Of a stretch of 64,000 nt of DNA, positions 18,898 to 29,516 are shown in pieces. The translations under genes were made by a program, and so were the position numbers. The notes beneath the pieces were generated by a model, which saw only the letters and a program-made list of their open reading frames with translations, did not search any database and was not told the origin of the DNA. The DNA is from Paracoccus hibiscisoli (GTDB lineage Bacteria; Pseudomonadota; Alphaproteobacteria; Rhodobacterales; Rhodobacteraceae), in assembly GCF_005048265.1 (NCBI RefSeq), contig NZ_SUNH01000004.1, forward strand, positions 62,001 to 126,000, in the 5' to 3' direction. Position 1 is the first letter of the stretch. Each line of letters starts with the position of its first letter.

Positions 18898-19059
18898 TGG
18901 TTGTCTCCCAGTTGGAACATTGTCCTGCGCGTCACGCTATAATCGGCCCTCTGAAAAAGAAAGCGCGTTGTCGCGTGGATTTGCATGGTTTTTGGACAGC
19001 TTGACGGCTGACGCTAGGTCAGCGGCGCGGGCGACCGGGAGGGGCCGCCCGCGGCTGCG

Positions 19060-20421
19060 TCACTTGTCCTGGACGGACAGGCCCAGCACGGGCTGATAGA
19101 TCTGCGCCAGGCGCGCGATGGCCTCCTGGGGCGACAGTTCCTCGGATGCGCCGGTGCGGCGGTTGGTCAGTTCGATCTTGTTGGCGGCCAGGCCGCGCGG
19201 GCCGACGGTGATCCGCCAGGGCAGGCCGATCAGGTCCATCGAGGCGAATTTCGCGCCCGCCCGCTCATCCCGGTCGTCGTAAAGCGGGTCCAGACCGCGG
19301 GCCTGCAACTCGGCATAGATCGCCTCGCAGGCGGCGTCGGTGGAGTTGTCGCCCTGCTTCAGGTTGACGATGCCGACATGGAAGGGGGTCACGCCCTCGG
19401 GCCAGATGATGCCCTTGTCGTCGTGATTGGCCTCGATGATCGCGCCCAGCAGGCGCGACACGCCGATGCCGTGGCTGCCCATGTGGACGGGCACGCGCAC
19501 GCCGTCGGGGCCCACGACCGTGGCGCCCATCGGTTCGGAATACTTGGTCCCGAAATAGAAGATCTGGCCGACCTCGATGCCGCGCGCGGTGCGGCGCCGC
19601 TCTTCGGGGACCTCGGCATAGACGGCCTCGTCATGGGTCTCGTCGGTGCGGGCATAGCGGCTGGTGAACTCCTCCAGCACGGCCTGGCATTCCGCCACAT
19701 CGTCATAGTCGATGGCGCGGTCGCCAAAGGTCAGGTCGGTGATCTGGCTGTCATAGAACACCTCGGATTCGCCGGTCTCTGCCAAGACCAGGAATTCATG
19801 GGTGTAATCGCCGCCGATCGGCCCGCCATCGGCGCGCATCGGGATGGCCTGCAGGCCCATCCGCTCATAGCTGCGCAGATAGCTGACCAGATGGCGGTTA
19901 TAGGCGTGCAGCGCGGCTTCCTTGGTCAGATCGAAATTGTAGCCGTCCTTCATCAGGAACTCGCGGCCCCGCATCACGCCAAAGCGGGGGCGGATCTCGT
20001 CGCGGAACTTCCACTGGATGTGATACAGCGTCAGGGGCAGGTCCTTGTAGCTGTTCACGTGGCTGCGGAAGATGTCGGTGATCATCTCCTCGTTGGTGGG
20101 ACCGTACAGCAGGTCGCGCTTGTGGCGGTCCTTGATGCGCAGCATCTCTTCGCCGTAATCGTCATAGCGGCCGCTTTCGCGCCACAGGTCGGCGGGCTGC
20201 AGGGTGGGCATCAGCATCGGGATGTGGCCCGCGCGTTGCTGCTCCTCATGGACGATCTGCTCGATGCGCTTCAGCACCTTGAAGCCCATCGGCAGCCAGG
20301 AATAGATGCCCGCCGTCTGCTGCTTGATCATGCCCGCGCGCAGCATCAGCCGGTGACTGACGATCTGCGCCTCCTTGGGGTCTTCCTTGAGCACGGGCAG
20401 GAAATAACGCGACAGACGCAT
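19060..20421 (-). CDS. proS: Prolyl-tRNA synthetase (short form without editing insert)
   Basis: The 453-residue product has class II motifs (R-containing motif 2 around [21 protein letters not shown], motif 3 [10 protein letters not shown]) and a C-terminal anticodon-binding domain. It lacks the roughly 180-residue editing insertion between motifs 2 and 3 found in E. coli ProRS, as is normal for alphaproteobacteria. It charges tRNA-Pro in the cytosol. An imperfect GC-rich inverted repeat lies just past the stop (about 19020-19060). The gene is divergent from the AI-2E-family gene. Confidence 0.97.
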   Translation of the reverse strand: MRLSRYFLPVLKEDPKEAQIVSHRLMLRAGMIKQQTAGIYSWLPMGFKVLKRIEQIVHEEQQRAGHIPMLMPTLQPADLWRESGRYDDYGEEMLRIKDRHKRDLLYGPTNEEMITDIFRSHVNSYKDLPLTLYHIQWKFRDEIRPRFGVMRGREFLMKDGYNFDLTKEAALHAYNRHLVSYLRSYERMGLQAIPMRADGGPIGGDYTHEFLVLAETGESEVFYDSQITDLTFGDRAIDYDDVAECQAVLEEFTSRYARTDETHDEAVYAEVPEERRRTARGIEVGQIFYFGTKYSEPMGATVVGPDGVRVPVHMGSHGIGVSRLLGAIIEANHDDKGIIWPEGVTPFHVGIVNLKQGDNSTDAACEAIYAELQARGLDPLYDDRDERAGAKFASMDLIGLPWRITVGPRGLAANKIELTNRRTGASEELSPQEAIARLAQIYQPVLGLSVQDK

Positions 20422-20548
20422 GGCCGAAGTCCTTCAAAGCGGTTCGGGGCAGCGTTACCGGATCGGTCCCGCCTTGCCAAGCATCGCGCTTGCAACCACA
20501 GACGCGGGGCGGCACATTCGCCGCAGGTTTCTGGACAAGGGTCAAGCC

Positions 20549-21760
20549 ATGCGCATCCCCGTACGCAAGCAGATCATGTGGTGGGGCATCGCGGCCCTGA
20601 CGCTGCTGCTGACATTGTGGCTGTTGGGCCAGGCGGTGCTGCCCTTCATCCTGGGGGCGGGCATCGCCTATCTGCTGGACCCGGTCGCCGACCGGCTGGA
20701 ACGCGCGGGCCTGTCGCGCACCATGTCGGTCGTGGTGATCACGGTGGCGGTGGTGCTGGCCTTCGTCACGGTCGTGCTGCTGATCGTGCCGGTCCTGCTG
20801 CGCCAGGCGACCGCCCTGATCGAGACCACGCCCGCGATGATCGAGCAGGGGCGCGCCTTTCTGGACGCCCGCTTTCCCGACCTGATCCCGCAGGGCGCGG
20901 GGCTGCAGCAGACCTTGGCCGACCTGCAGGCGACGATGGGCGAACAGGCCGGGCGGCTGGCCTCGACGGTGCTGGGTTCGGTGACGGGGGTGCTGGGAAC
21001 GGTGGCGCTGCTGGTCATCGTGCCGGTGGTGGCCTTCTATCTGCTGCTGGACTGGGATCACCTGGTCGCGGCGGTGGACGGGCTGTTGCCGCGCGAACAT
21101 GCCGCCACCATCCGCCAGTTGGCCCGAGAGATCGACGACGCCCTGTCGGGCTTTCTGCGCGGGCAGGCCGTCGTCATCGCCATCCTGGGGACGTGGTACG
21201 CGCTGGGGCTGATGTTCGTGGGGCTGCCCTTCGGCTTTTTCATCGGGATCATGGCGGCGGTGCTGTCCTTCATCCCCTATGTGGGCGTGCTGATCGGGGG
21301 GGCGACGGCCATCGGGGTCGCGCTGTTCAGCTTTTGGGGCGATCCGCTGTGGATCGGCGCGGTCGTGGCGATCTTTGCCATCGGCCAGATCGTCGAGGGC
21401 AACTATCTGCAACCCAAGATCGTGGGCGGCCATGTCGGCCTGCATCCCGTCTGGCTGCTGCTGGCGCTGTCGGTGTTCGGCGCGCTGTTCGGGTTCGTCG
21501 GGCTGGTCATGGCGGTGCCGATGGCCGCGGCCCTTGGCGTGCTGGCGCGGTTCCTGATCGCGCGCTATCGCGAAAGCTCGCTGTTCACCGGGCAGGGGCT
21601 GCCCGATGAGCCTGCCCAGCCCATCCTGGTCGAGATGGTCCCTGCGGGCACGGTGGCGGAACGGCTGCGCCACGCGCGCATGGCCGCCGACCGCGCGCTC
21701 AGCCGCCAGCAGGTGGAGGCGATGCAGGATGATCTGGCCCGCCGCGACGCCAAGGGCTGA
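20549..21760 (+). CDS. AI-2E-family (PerM-like) membrane protein
   Basis: The 403-residue product has about eight membrane segments in the AI-2E/PerM pattern: a pair near the N-terminus (AALTLLLTLWLLGQ, LPFILGAGIAYLL), a long helical stretch (about residues 90-150), and a later bundle with GFFIGIMAAVLSFIPYVG and NYLQPKIVG, the most conserved family motifs. The substrate is uncertain; members have been linked to autoinducer-2 export or ion antiport. The ATG at 20549 starts MRIPVRKQ. It is followed directly by hdaA. Confidence 0.88.
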   Translation: MRIPVRKQIMWWGIAALTLLLTLWLLGQAVLPFILGAGIAYLLDPVADRLERAGLSRTMSVVVITVAVVLAFVTVVLLIVPVLLRQATALIETTPAMIEQGRAFLDARFPDLIPQGAGLQQTLADLQATMGEQAGRLASTVLGSVTGVLGTVALLVIVPVVAFYLLLDWDHLVAAVDGLLPREHAATIRQLAREIDDALSGFLRGQAVVIAILGTWYALGLMFVGLPFGFFIGIMAAVLSFIPYVGVLIGGATAIGVALFSFWGDPLWIGAVVAIFAIGQIVEGNYLQPKIVGGHVGLHPVWLLLALSVFGALFGFVGLVMAVPMAAALGVLARFLIARYRESSLFTGQGLPDEPAQPILVEMVPAGTVAERLRHARMAADRALSRQQVEAMQDDLARRDAKG

Positions 21761-21764
21761 CGGG

Positions 21765-22469
21765 TTGAGCCTGTTTCCCGCCTCGCGCCAGCTGACGCTG
21801 GACCTGACCACGCCGCCCGCCCATGCGCGGGCCGATTTCCTGCCCGCGCCCGCCAATCACGCAGCCCTCAAGGCGCTGGACCGGCCGCAGGACTGGCCCG
21901 CGGGCCGCATGCTGCTGATCGGCCCCGAGGGGTCGGGCAAGACGCATCTGGCGGCCTTCTGGGCGGCCGAGAACGGCGCCCGGCGCATCAGCGCCTCGGC
22001 GCTGCGGCCCGATGCGGCCGATCTGCTGGCCTCCGAGGGCGGCGCGGTGGTGGTCGAGGATGCCGACCATGCAGGCTTTGCAGCGGGTGCCGAACAGGCG
22101 CTGTTCCACCTGTGGAACCTGTGCGCACCGCGCGACTGCCTGCTGCTGCTGACGGCGCGCACGCCGCCGCGCGACTGGGGGCTGGTGCTGCCTGATCTGC
22201 GCTCGCGGATGGACGCCATGCCCCAAGTCCGCTTGGGCCCCCCGGACGAGGCACTGCTGGCCGCGGTGCTGGTCAAGCTGTTCGCGGACCGCCAGCTGGT
22301 GGTGCCGGCAGGGCTGATCGACTGGCTGGTCCTGCACATGGACCGCGACCTGGGCCTGGCGCGCCGCCTGGTCGCCGCGATGGACGCCGCCGCCATGGCC
22401 CAGAAGGGTCCGGTCACGCGTCGCATCGCCGCCGACCTGCTGGACAAGCTGTCCGAGGCTGACGCATGA
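21765..22469 (+). CDS. hdaA: DnaA-like regulatory protein HdaA (Hda family)
   Basis: The 234-residue product starts with a beta-clamp-binding motif QLTLDL (residues 9-14). It then has Walker A GPEGSGKTHL (53-62) and a modified Walker B AVVVEDAD, giving a DnaA-like AAA+ fold without the DnaA DNA-binding domain. Hda/HdaA proteins bind the replication clamp and promote ATP hydrolysis by DnaA to prevent re-initiation. I chose the TTG at 21765, five bases after the previous stop, because the clamp motif must be near the N-terminus; the AAGGG upstream is weak. Gene order hdaA-ppk-ppx follows. Confidence 0.85.
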   Translation: MSLFPASRQLTLDLTTPPAHARADFLPAPANHAALKALDRPQDWPAGRMLLIGPEGSGKTHLAAFWAAENGARRISASALRPDAADLLASEGGAVVVEDADHAGFAAGAEQALFHLWNLCAPRDCLLLLTARTPPRDWGLVLPDLRSRMDAMPQVRLGPPDEALLAAVLVKLFADRQLVVPAGLIDWLVLHMDRDLGLARRLVAAMDAAAMAQKGPVTRRIAADLLDKLSEADA

Positions 22470-22491
22470 TCGGGGCCACGCCAGCCGCCGG

Positions 22492-24663
22492 ATGACCATG
22501 ACCCAAGCCGACTTCCTCCGCACGCCCTTTCCCGAACCCAAGGACCTGCCCGGAGGCACCCCCGAAGGCGCCGCGCGCTTTTTCAACCGGGAATTGTCCT
22601 GGCTGTCCTTCAATTGGCGCGTGCTGGACGAAGCGCGCAACCCCCGCGTCCCCCTGTTGGAGCGGTTGCGCTTTGTGTCGATCAGCGCGACCAACCTGGA
22701 CGAATTCTACACCGTCCGCGTCGCGGGCCTGCGCGAACTGCTGCGCGAGGGCAGCACGACGCCCTCGGATGACGGTCTGACCCCCGCCGAGCAGCTGGCC
22801 CTGATCAATGCCGATGCCCGCCGCCTGATGGGCGCGCAGCAGGGCGTCTGGAACGGGTTGCGCAAGGAAATGGAGCAGGCGGGCATCTGCATCCTGTCCC
22901 GCCAGCGCCTGACCCGCGCCGAGGAGGAATTCCTGAACGACCATTTCCAGAACCTGGTCTTTCCGGTCCTGTCGCCGCTGGCCATCGACCCGGCGCACCC
23001 GTTCCCCTTCATCCCGAACACCGGCTTTTCGCTGGCGCTGGAGCTGGCGCGCGAGACGGACGGCCGCAAGATGCAGGCCCTGCTGCCCATCCCGGCGCAG
23101 CTGCCGCGTTTCGTGCCCCTGCCGGGGGGGCAGCGGTTCCTGCGGCTGGAGGATCTGCTGCTGATGCATCTGTCCAGCCTGTTCCCGGGCTATCGCGACA
23201 CCGGCCATTGCAGCTTTCGCGTGCTGCGCGACAGCGATCTGGAGGTCGAGGAGGAGGCCGAGGATCTGGTCCGCGAGTTCGAGACCGCACTGAAACGCCG
23301 CCGCCGCGGCAGCGTCATCCGGCTCAAGATCACCGCCGGCGCCCCCGACCGCCTGCGCCGCCTGATCATGGAGGAGCTGGAGGTCAGCCCCGACGAGGTC
23401 ATCGAGGTCGAGGGCCTTCTGGGCATGGCCGACCTGCGCGAACTGGTGCTGGACAGCCGCCGCGACCTGATGTGGCCCGCCTTTACCCCCCGCGTCCCCG
23501 AGCGCATCCAGGACCATGACGGCGACATGTTCGCGGCGATCCGCCAGAAGGACATGCTGCTGCACCACCCCTACGAGACCTTCGACATGGTGGTCCGCTA
23601 TCTGGCGCAGGCCGCGCGCGACCCGGATGTGCTGGCGATCAAGCAGACGCTGTACCGCACCAGCCGCGACAGCCCCATCGTCGACGCCCTGTGCGAGGCG
23701 GCCGAGGCGGGCAAGTCGGTGACTGCGCTGGTCGAGCTGAAGGCCCGCTTTGACGAGGCCGCCAACATCCGCCAGTCGCGGCGGCTGGAGCGGTCGGGCG
23801 CGCATGTCGTCTATGGCTTTGTGAACTACAAGACGCATGCCAAGATCAGCACCATCGTGCGCCGCGAGGGCGAGGGGCTGGTGACCTATACCCATTACGG
23901 CACCGGCAACTATCACCCGATCACCGCGCGCATCTATACCGACCTGTCGCTGTTCACCTGCAACCCCGCGCTGGGGCGGGACGCGACCAAGGTGTTCAAC
24001 TATCTGTCGGGCTATGTGCAGCCCGCGGGGCTGGAGAATCTGTCGATCTCTCCGATCGACCTCAAGGCGCGGCTGATCGACCTGATCGGCCGCGAGGCCG
24101 AATATGCCCGCCAGGGCCGCCCCGCCGCCATCTGGGCCAAGATGAATTCGCTGATCGAAAAGGACGTGATCGAGGCGCTGTATGCGGCCAGCGCCGCCGG
24201 CGTCAGGATCAGCCTGATCGTGCGCGGAATCTGCGGAATTCGCCCCGGTATCAAGGGATTGTCCGAGAATATTCGCGTCAAGTCTATTGTCGGCCGCTAT
24301 CTGGAACACAGCCGCATCGTGTGTTTCGGGTCGGGCCACGGGCTGCCGTCGCCCAAGGCGCGGGTGTTCATCAGCTCGGCCGACTGGATGGACCGCAACC
24401 TGAACCGCCGGGTCGAGACGCTGGTCGAATGCGTCAACGACACCGTCAAGGCGCAGATCGTCAACCAGGTCATGGCCGCCAACATGGCCGACGAGGCGCA
24501 AAGCTGGCTGTTGCAGCCGGATGGCCGTTTCCTGCGTTACCTTCCCGAAGGGCGCGACGATCTGTTCAACTGTCACCGTTTCTTCATGGAAAACCCGTCC
24601 CTGTCGGGGCGGGGCACGGCGGGGGCGCGTGACGTTCCGGCCCTGACCCATTCGGCGGATTGA
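22492..24663 (+). CDS. ppk: Polyphosphate kinase
   Basis: The 723-residue product is a full-length PPK1. It starts with FFNRELSWLSFNWRVLDEA, and NLDEFYTVRVAGL follows. The two conserved histidines are His449 (KTHAK, the autophosphorylated one in E. coli terms) and His606 (LEHSRI). The C-terminus includes SSADWMDRNLNRRVE. It makes long-chain polyphosphate from ATP, reversibly, at the membrane or in granules. It begins 22 bases after hdaA and is followed by ppx 55 bases later, so the pair probably sets cellular polyphosphate. Confidence 0.97.
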   Translation: MTMTQADFLRTPFPEPKDLPGGTPEGAARFFNRELSWLSFNWRVLDEARNPRVPLLERLRFVSISATNLDEFYTVRVAGLRELLREGSTTPSDDGLTPAEQLALINADARRLMGAQQGVWNGLRKEMEQAGICILSRQRLTRAEEEFLNDHFQNLVFPVLSPLAIDPAHPFPFIPNTGFSLALELARETDGRKMQALLPIPAQLPRFVPLPGGQRFLRLEDLLLMHLSSLFPGYRDTGHCSFRVLRDSDLEVEEEAEDLVREFETALKRRRRGSVIRLKITAGAPDRLRRLIMEELEVSPDEVIEVEGLLGMADLRELVLDSRRDLMWPAFTPRVPERIQDHDGDMFAAIRQKDMLLHHPYETFDMVVRYLAQAARDPDVLAIKQTLYRTSRDSPIVDALCEAAEAGKSVTALVELKARFDEAANIRQSRRLERSGAHVVYGFVNYKTHAKISTIVRREGEGLVTYTHYGTGNYHPITARIYTDLSLFTCNPALGRDATKVFNYLSGYVQPAGLENLSISPIDLKARLIDLIGREAEYARQGRPAAIWAKMNSLIEKDVIEALYAASAAGVRISLIVRGICGIRPGIKGLSENIRVKSIVGRYLEHSRIVCFGSGHGLPSPKARVFISSADWMDRNLNRRVETLVECVNDTVKAQIVNQVMAANMADEAQSWLLQPDGRFLRYLPEGRDDLFNCHRFFMENPSLSGRGTAGARDVPALTHSAD

Positions 24664-24718
24664 CGGTCCGGACCTGCCGGGCCAAGACAGGACCAGCGAC
24701 AAGCCAAGGGGCGCAAGG

Positions 24719-26239
24719 ATGAATGGCGTGCGAACCACCAGTGGCCACAAGGTCGACCCGTTCGGCCGGAAATTCCGGAAACTGCCCAAGCGGGCGCTGA
24801 AGCGGCTGGGTGTCGTGGATGTGGGCTCGAACTCGATCCGGTTGGTCGTGTTCGACGGGGCGGCCCGGTCGCCCGCGTATTTCTATAATGAGAAGGTCAT
24901 GGCGGGCCTGGGTCAGGACATGGCCCGCACCGGTCGGCTGAACCCCGACGGGGTCAAGCGGGGCTTTTCGGCGCTGGCGCGCTTTGCCGCCTTGGCGCGC
25001 AGCATGGATATCGAGCCGCTGACCTGCGTGGCCACCGCCGCCGTGCGCGAGGCCGAGGATGGCCCCGCCTTTCAGCGCCGCGTCGAGAAGGAGACCGGCC
25101 TGACGCTCCACGTCATCGACGGCGAGGAGGAGGCCCGCCTGTCCGCGCAGGGCGTCCTGCTGGGCTGGCCCGATGCGCGGGGGCTGGTCTGCGATATCGG
25201 CGGCAACTCCCTTGAGCTGGCAGAGGTCGCGGATGGCAAGGTCGGTCGGCGCGTGACCTCTCAGCTGGGGCCGTTCCGCCTGCAGCAGGTCGCGCCAGAG
25301 CGGCTGCGCGACCATATCGCGGGCATCCTGGCGGGGCTGGCCGCCCAGATGGGCACCGATCACGATCGCATCTACCTGGTCGGCGGATCATGGCGGGCCA
25401 TCGCGCGGCTGGACATGGAGCGCGTGGGCTATCCCATGACCGTGCTGCATGAATACCGCATGACGCCGCAGGCGGTGGCCGACACCGTCGCCTGGATCGG
25501 GCGGCACGAGCTGGGCGCGCTGCGCGCCAAGGTCGGCATCTCGGCCTCGCGGATCGAGCTGGTGCCGCTGGCATCGCAGGTGCTGTCGCAGCTGATCGAG
25601 GTGTTCGGCCCCAGGGAGCTGGCCATCTCCAGCTATGGCATCCGCGAGGGGCTGCTCTATGAGCATATGTCCGACACGCTGCGCAAGCGTGACCCGCTGA
25701 TCGAGGCGGCGCGCTTTACCGAAAAGCAGATGGCCCGCATGCCGGGCTTCGGCAAGAAGCTGTATCAGTTCCTGCTGCCGCTGTTCCCCGGCCTGACCCC
25801 GGAACGCGACCGCCTGATGCTGGCGGCCTGCCTGCTGCACGACACCGCCTGGCGGGCGCATCCCGATTACCGGGCCGAGGCGTGTTTCGACAATGTCACC
25901 CGCGCCAATATGGCCGCGCTCAGCCACCCCGAACGGGTGTTTCTGGGCCTGGCGCTGCTGCACCGCTACAAGAACAACCGCGCGCAGTCGCAGATGGCGC
26001 CGCTGTTCGCGCTGCTGGACGACGACCAGATCCGCGATGCGGAGGTGCTGGGCAAGGCCATGCGCTTTGGCGCGATGTTCGCGACGGACGATCCGTCCGA
26101 GGCCGCCAGCCTGCGCATGAGCGAGGGCCGGGTGGAGCTGCGCCTGGCCGCCACCGGCCGCCATCTGATGGGAGAGGTCGCGCAGTCGCGGTTCCTGTCG
26201 CTGTGCAAGTCGATGGGGGTCGAAGGGGTCACCCGCTGA
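24719..26239 (+). CDS. ppx: Exopolyphosphatase / guanosine pentaphosphate phosphohydrolase family
   Basis: The 506-residue product has the ASKHA phosphate-1 motif DVGSNSIRLVVFD at about residues 38-50, VCDIGGNSLELAEV in the middle, and EGLLYE. A C-terminal HD-like helical domain follows (LLHDTAWRAHPDYRAE), as in Ppx/GppA. It removes terminal phosphate from polyphosphate, and may act on pppGpp. The N-terminal 35 residues are basic and appear to be an extension. It pairs with ppk and ends at a strong terminator shared with groL. Confidence 0.94.
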   Translation: MNGVRTTSGHKVDPFGRKFRKLPKRALKRLGVVDVGSNSIRLVVFDGAARSPAYFYNEKVMAGLGQDMARTGRLNPDGVKRGFSALARFAALARSMDIEPLTCVATAAVREAEDGPAFQRRVEKETGLTLHVIDGEEEARLSAQGVLLGWPDARGLVCDIGGNSLELAEVADGKVGRRVTSQLGPFRLQQVAPERLRDHIAGILAGLAAQMGTDHDRIYLVGGSWRAIARLDMERVGYPMTVLHEYRMTPQAVADTVAWIGRHELGALRAKVGISASRIELVPLASQVLSQLIEVFGPRELAISSYGIREGLLYEHMSDTLRKRDPLIEAARFTEKQMARMPGFGKKLYQFLLPLFPGLTPERDRLMLAACLLHDTAWRAHPDYRAEACFDNVTRANMAALSHPERVFLGLALLHRYKNNRAQSQMAPLFALLDDDQIRDAEVLGKAMRFGAMFATDDPSEAASLRMSEGRVELRLAATGRHLMGEVAQSRFLSLCKSMGVEGVTR

Positions 26240-26267
26240 TCCTACTCCCACCACTGACCCGGACATG

Positions 26268-26297
26268 AAAAAGGGCGCCCGATCGGGCGCCCTTTTC
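26268..26297. terminator. Bidirectional terminator between ppx and groL
   Basis: GGGCGCCC-type arms at 26273-26280 and 26285-26292 are flanked by AAAAA on the left and TTTT on the right, making an intrinsic terminator on both strands for these convergent genes. Confidence 0.88.
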
Positions 26298-26324
26298 CGT
26301 CTCTGCCGTGGGGCAGGGGGATGA

Positions 26325-28016
<1,692 letters not shown>

Positions 28017-28030
28017 TCACTGGCCGTGGC

Positions 28031-28318
28031 TCAGTGGATCACGCCCAGGATGTCGCTTTCCTTCATGATCAGCAGCTCTTCGCCATCGATCGTGACTTCG
28101 GTGCCCGACCATTTGCCGAACAGAACCTTGTCGCCTGCCTTGACGCTCGGTGCGATCAGTTCGCCCGAATCCTTGCGTGCGCCTTCGCCGGTCGAGATGA
28201 TCTCGCCCTCGGCGGGCTTTTCCTTGGCGTTGTCCGGAATGATCAGACCGCCCTTGGTCTTTTCTTCCGACTGGACGCGACGGACCAGCACGCGGTCATG
28301 CAGCGGGGTGAATGCCAT
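28031..28318 (-). CDS. groS: Co-chaperonin GroES (10 kDa)
   Basis: The 95-residue product starts [15 protein letters not shown]. It has the mobile loop region [12 protein letters not shown] and ends ESDILGVIH, all typical of GroES. AAGGAG lies upstream of the ATG. It is the first gene of the groESL operon, with a CIRCE operator about 40 bases upstream. Confidence 0.99.
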   Translation of the reverse strand: MAFTPLHDRVLVRRVQSEEKTKGGLIIPDNAKEKPAEGEIISTGEGARKDSGELIAPSVKAGDKVLFGKWSGTEVTIDGEELLIMKESDILGVIH

Positions 28319-28357
28319 TGTCGAACACTCCTTGATTCAGGTTGCAGTGTTTCTCTG

Positions 28358-28384
28358 TTGGCACTCACCGGGTGCGAGTGCCAA
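28358..28384 (-). promoter_or_regulatory. CIRCE operator (HrcA-binding site) of groESL
   Basis: TTGGCACTC (28358-28366), nine-base spacer, GAGTGCCAA (28376-28384): a perfect 9-9-9 inverted repeat matching the CIRCE consensus TTAGCACTC-N9-GAGTGCTAA apart from one symmetric change per arm. It is bound by the heat-shock repressor HrcA in many bacteria; hrcA itself is not in the window. Confidence 0.95.
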
Positions 28385-28391
28385 TGACGCT

Positions 28392-28420
28392 CATCTAGGC
28401 TCCGCGCGCGGCCTTGTCAA
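28392..28420 (-). promoter_or_regulatory. Sigma70-type promoter of groESL
   Basis: On the minus strand TTGACA (28420-28415), a 17-base spacer and TAGATG (28397-28392) form a near-consensus housekeeping promoter. The CIRCE operator begins eight bases after the -10, so HrcA bound there would cover the transcription start. I saw no separate RpoH-type promoter. Confidence 0.8.
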
Positions 28421-28502
28421 CGGGGTCGGGCGGTCTGACGGGTGGTTCCCGCCGCCCGGATGTGACAGCCTGCCGCCCAACCTTGCCGCCGAAAGGACCC
28501 CG

Positions 28503-29507
28503 ATGCGCCTGACGATCGCCGCCGCTTTGTTCACCCTGTCCGGTCATGCCGCGCTGGCCGCCTGCACCGGCCAGAACCTGTTCCAGACGATGCCCCCCGA
28601 ACGCGCCGCCGCCATCGAGGAGGCCAGCCGCGACGTGCCCTTCCGTCAGGGACTGCTGTTCGAGGCTGTCCGCGACGACCAGCGGATCACTCTGGTCGGC
28701 ACCTATCATTTCGGCGATTCGCGCCATCAGCCCATGGTGGACCGCCTGCGCCCGGTCATCGCCGATGCCCACGCCCTTTATGTCGAGGCGGGCCCCGAAG
28801 AGGAGGCGCGCCTGGCCGAGGCGCTTGCCAGCGATCCGACGCTGATGGTCGATCCCGACGGCCCGACCCTGCCGGAACGGCTGTCGCCCGACGAATGGGC
28901 GGCGCTGTCGCAGGCGATGACCGAACGCGGCACGCCCGGCGTGGTCACCGCCCGCCTGCGGCCCTGGTATGTGGCGCTGATGCTGGGCATTTCGCCCTGC
29001 ATGGTGCGGACCATGGCCGAGATCGGCGATGCGGGGGGCCTCGATCACCTGTTGGTCGCCGAGGCGCAGGCGGCGGATGTCCCGGTGCGTTCGCTGGAGG
29101 CCTGGGACACGATTTTTGGCCTTTTCGCCGGGCTGACCCCGGAGCAGGAGCTGGACATGATCCGCGCGGGCCTGCCTGCCGCCAGCTATGCCGACGATTA
29201 CGCGGTCACCCTGACCGATGCCTATTTCGACGGCGATGTCTGGAAGATCTGGGAGTTCGGGCGCTTTGACGCCTATGCAAATTCCGGCCTGTCGCGCGAG
29301 GCGGTCGACCGCCAGATGGACTTTGCCCAGACCCGGCTGATGGATGACCGCAACCGCGCCTGGATCGCGCCCCTGCTGCAGGCGGCAGAGCAGGCGGGCG
29401 ACCGGGGCGTGGTCGCGGCCTTTGGCGCCCTGCACCTGCCCGGAGAGGCGGGCGTGCTGTCCCTGTTGCAGGACGAGGGCTTCACGATCACCCGCCTGGA
29501 CGGGTGA
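28503..29507 (+). CDS. TraB/GumN-family protein, secreted
   Basis: The 334-residue product has a signal peptide (residues 1-20, cleavage near ALA-A). The TraB/GumN fold follows, with LVGTYHFGDSRHQ (the conserved GTxH motif), ALYVEAGPEE and a C-terminal VVAAFGALHLPGEAGVLSLL (GALHLxG motif). These two motifs resemble metal-binding sites of the Tiki/TraB protease-like group, so a periplasmic metallohydrolase role is possible. AAAGGA lies upstream of the ATG at 28503. The same frame is open further upstream, but that part overlaps groS and its operator. Confidence 0.87.
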   Translation: MRLTIAAALFTLSGHAALAACTGQNLFQTMPPERAAAIEEASRDVPFRQGLLFEAVRDDQRITLVGTYHFGDSRHQPMVDRLRPVIADAHALYVEAGPEEEARLAEALASDPTLMVDPDGPTLPERLSPDEWAALSQAMTERGTPGVVTARLRPWYVALMLGISPCMVRTMAEIGDAGGLDHLLVAEAQAADVPVRSLEAWDTIFGLFAGLTPEQELDMIRAGLPAASYADDYAVTLTDAYFDGDVWKIWEFGRFDAYANSGLSREAVDRQMDFAQTRLMDDRNRAWIAPLLQAAEQAGDRGVVAAFGALHLPGEAGVLSLLQDEGFTITRLDG

Positions 29508-29516
29508 TCGCGTCGG

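Noticed and set aside
22414..24789. 791-residue minus-strand frame opposite ppk
   Set aside because: Antisense to a clear ppk gene, biased composition, no motifs.
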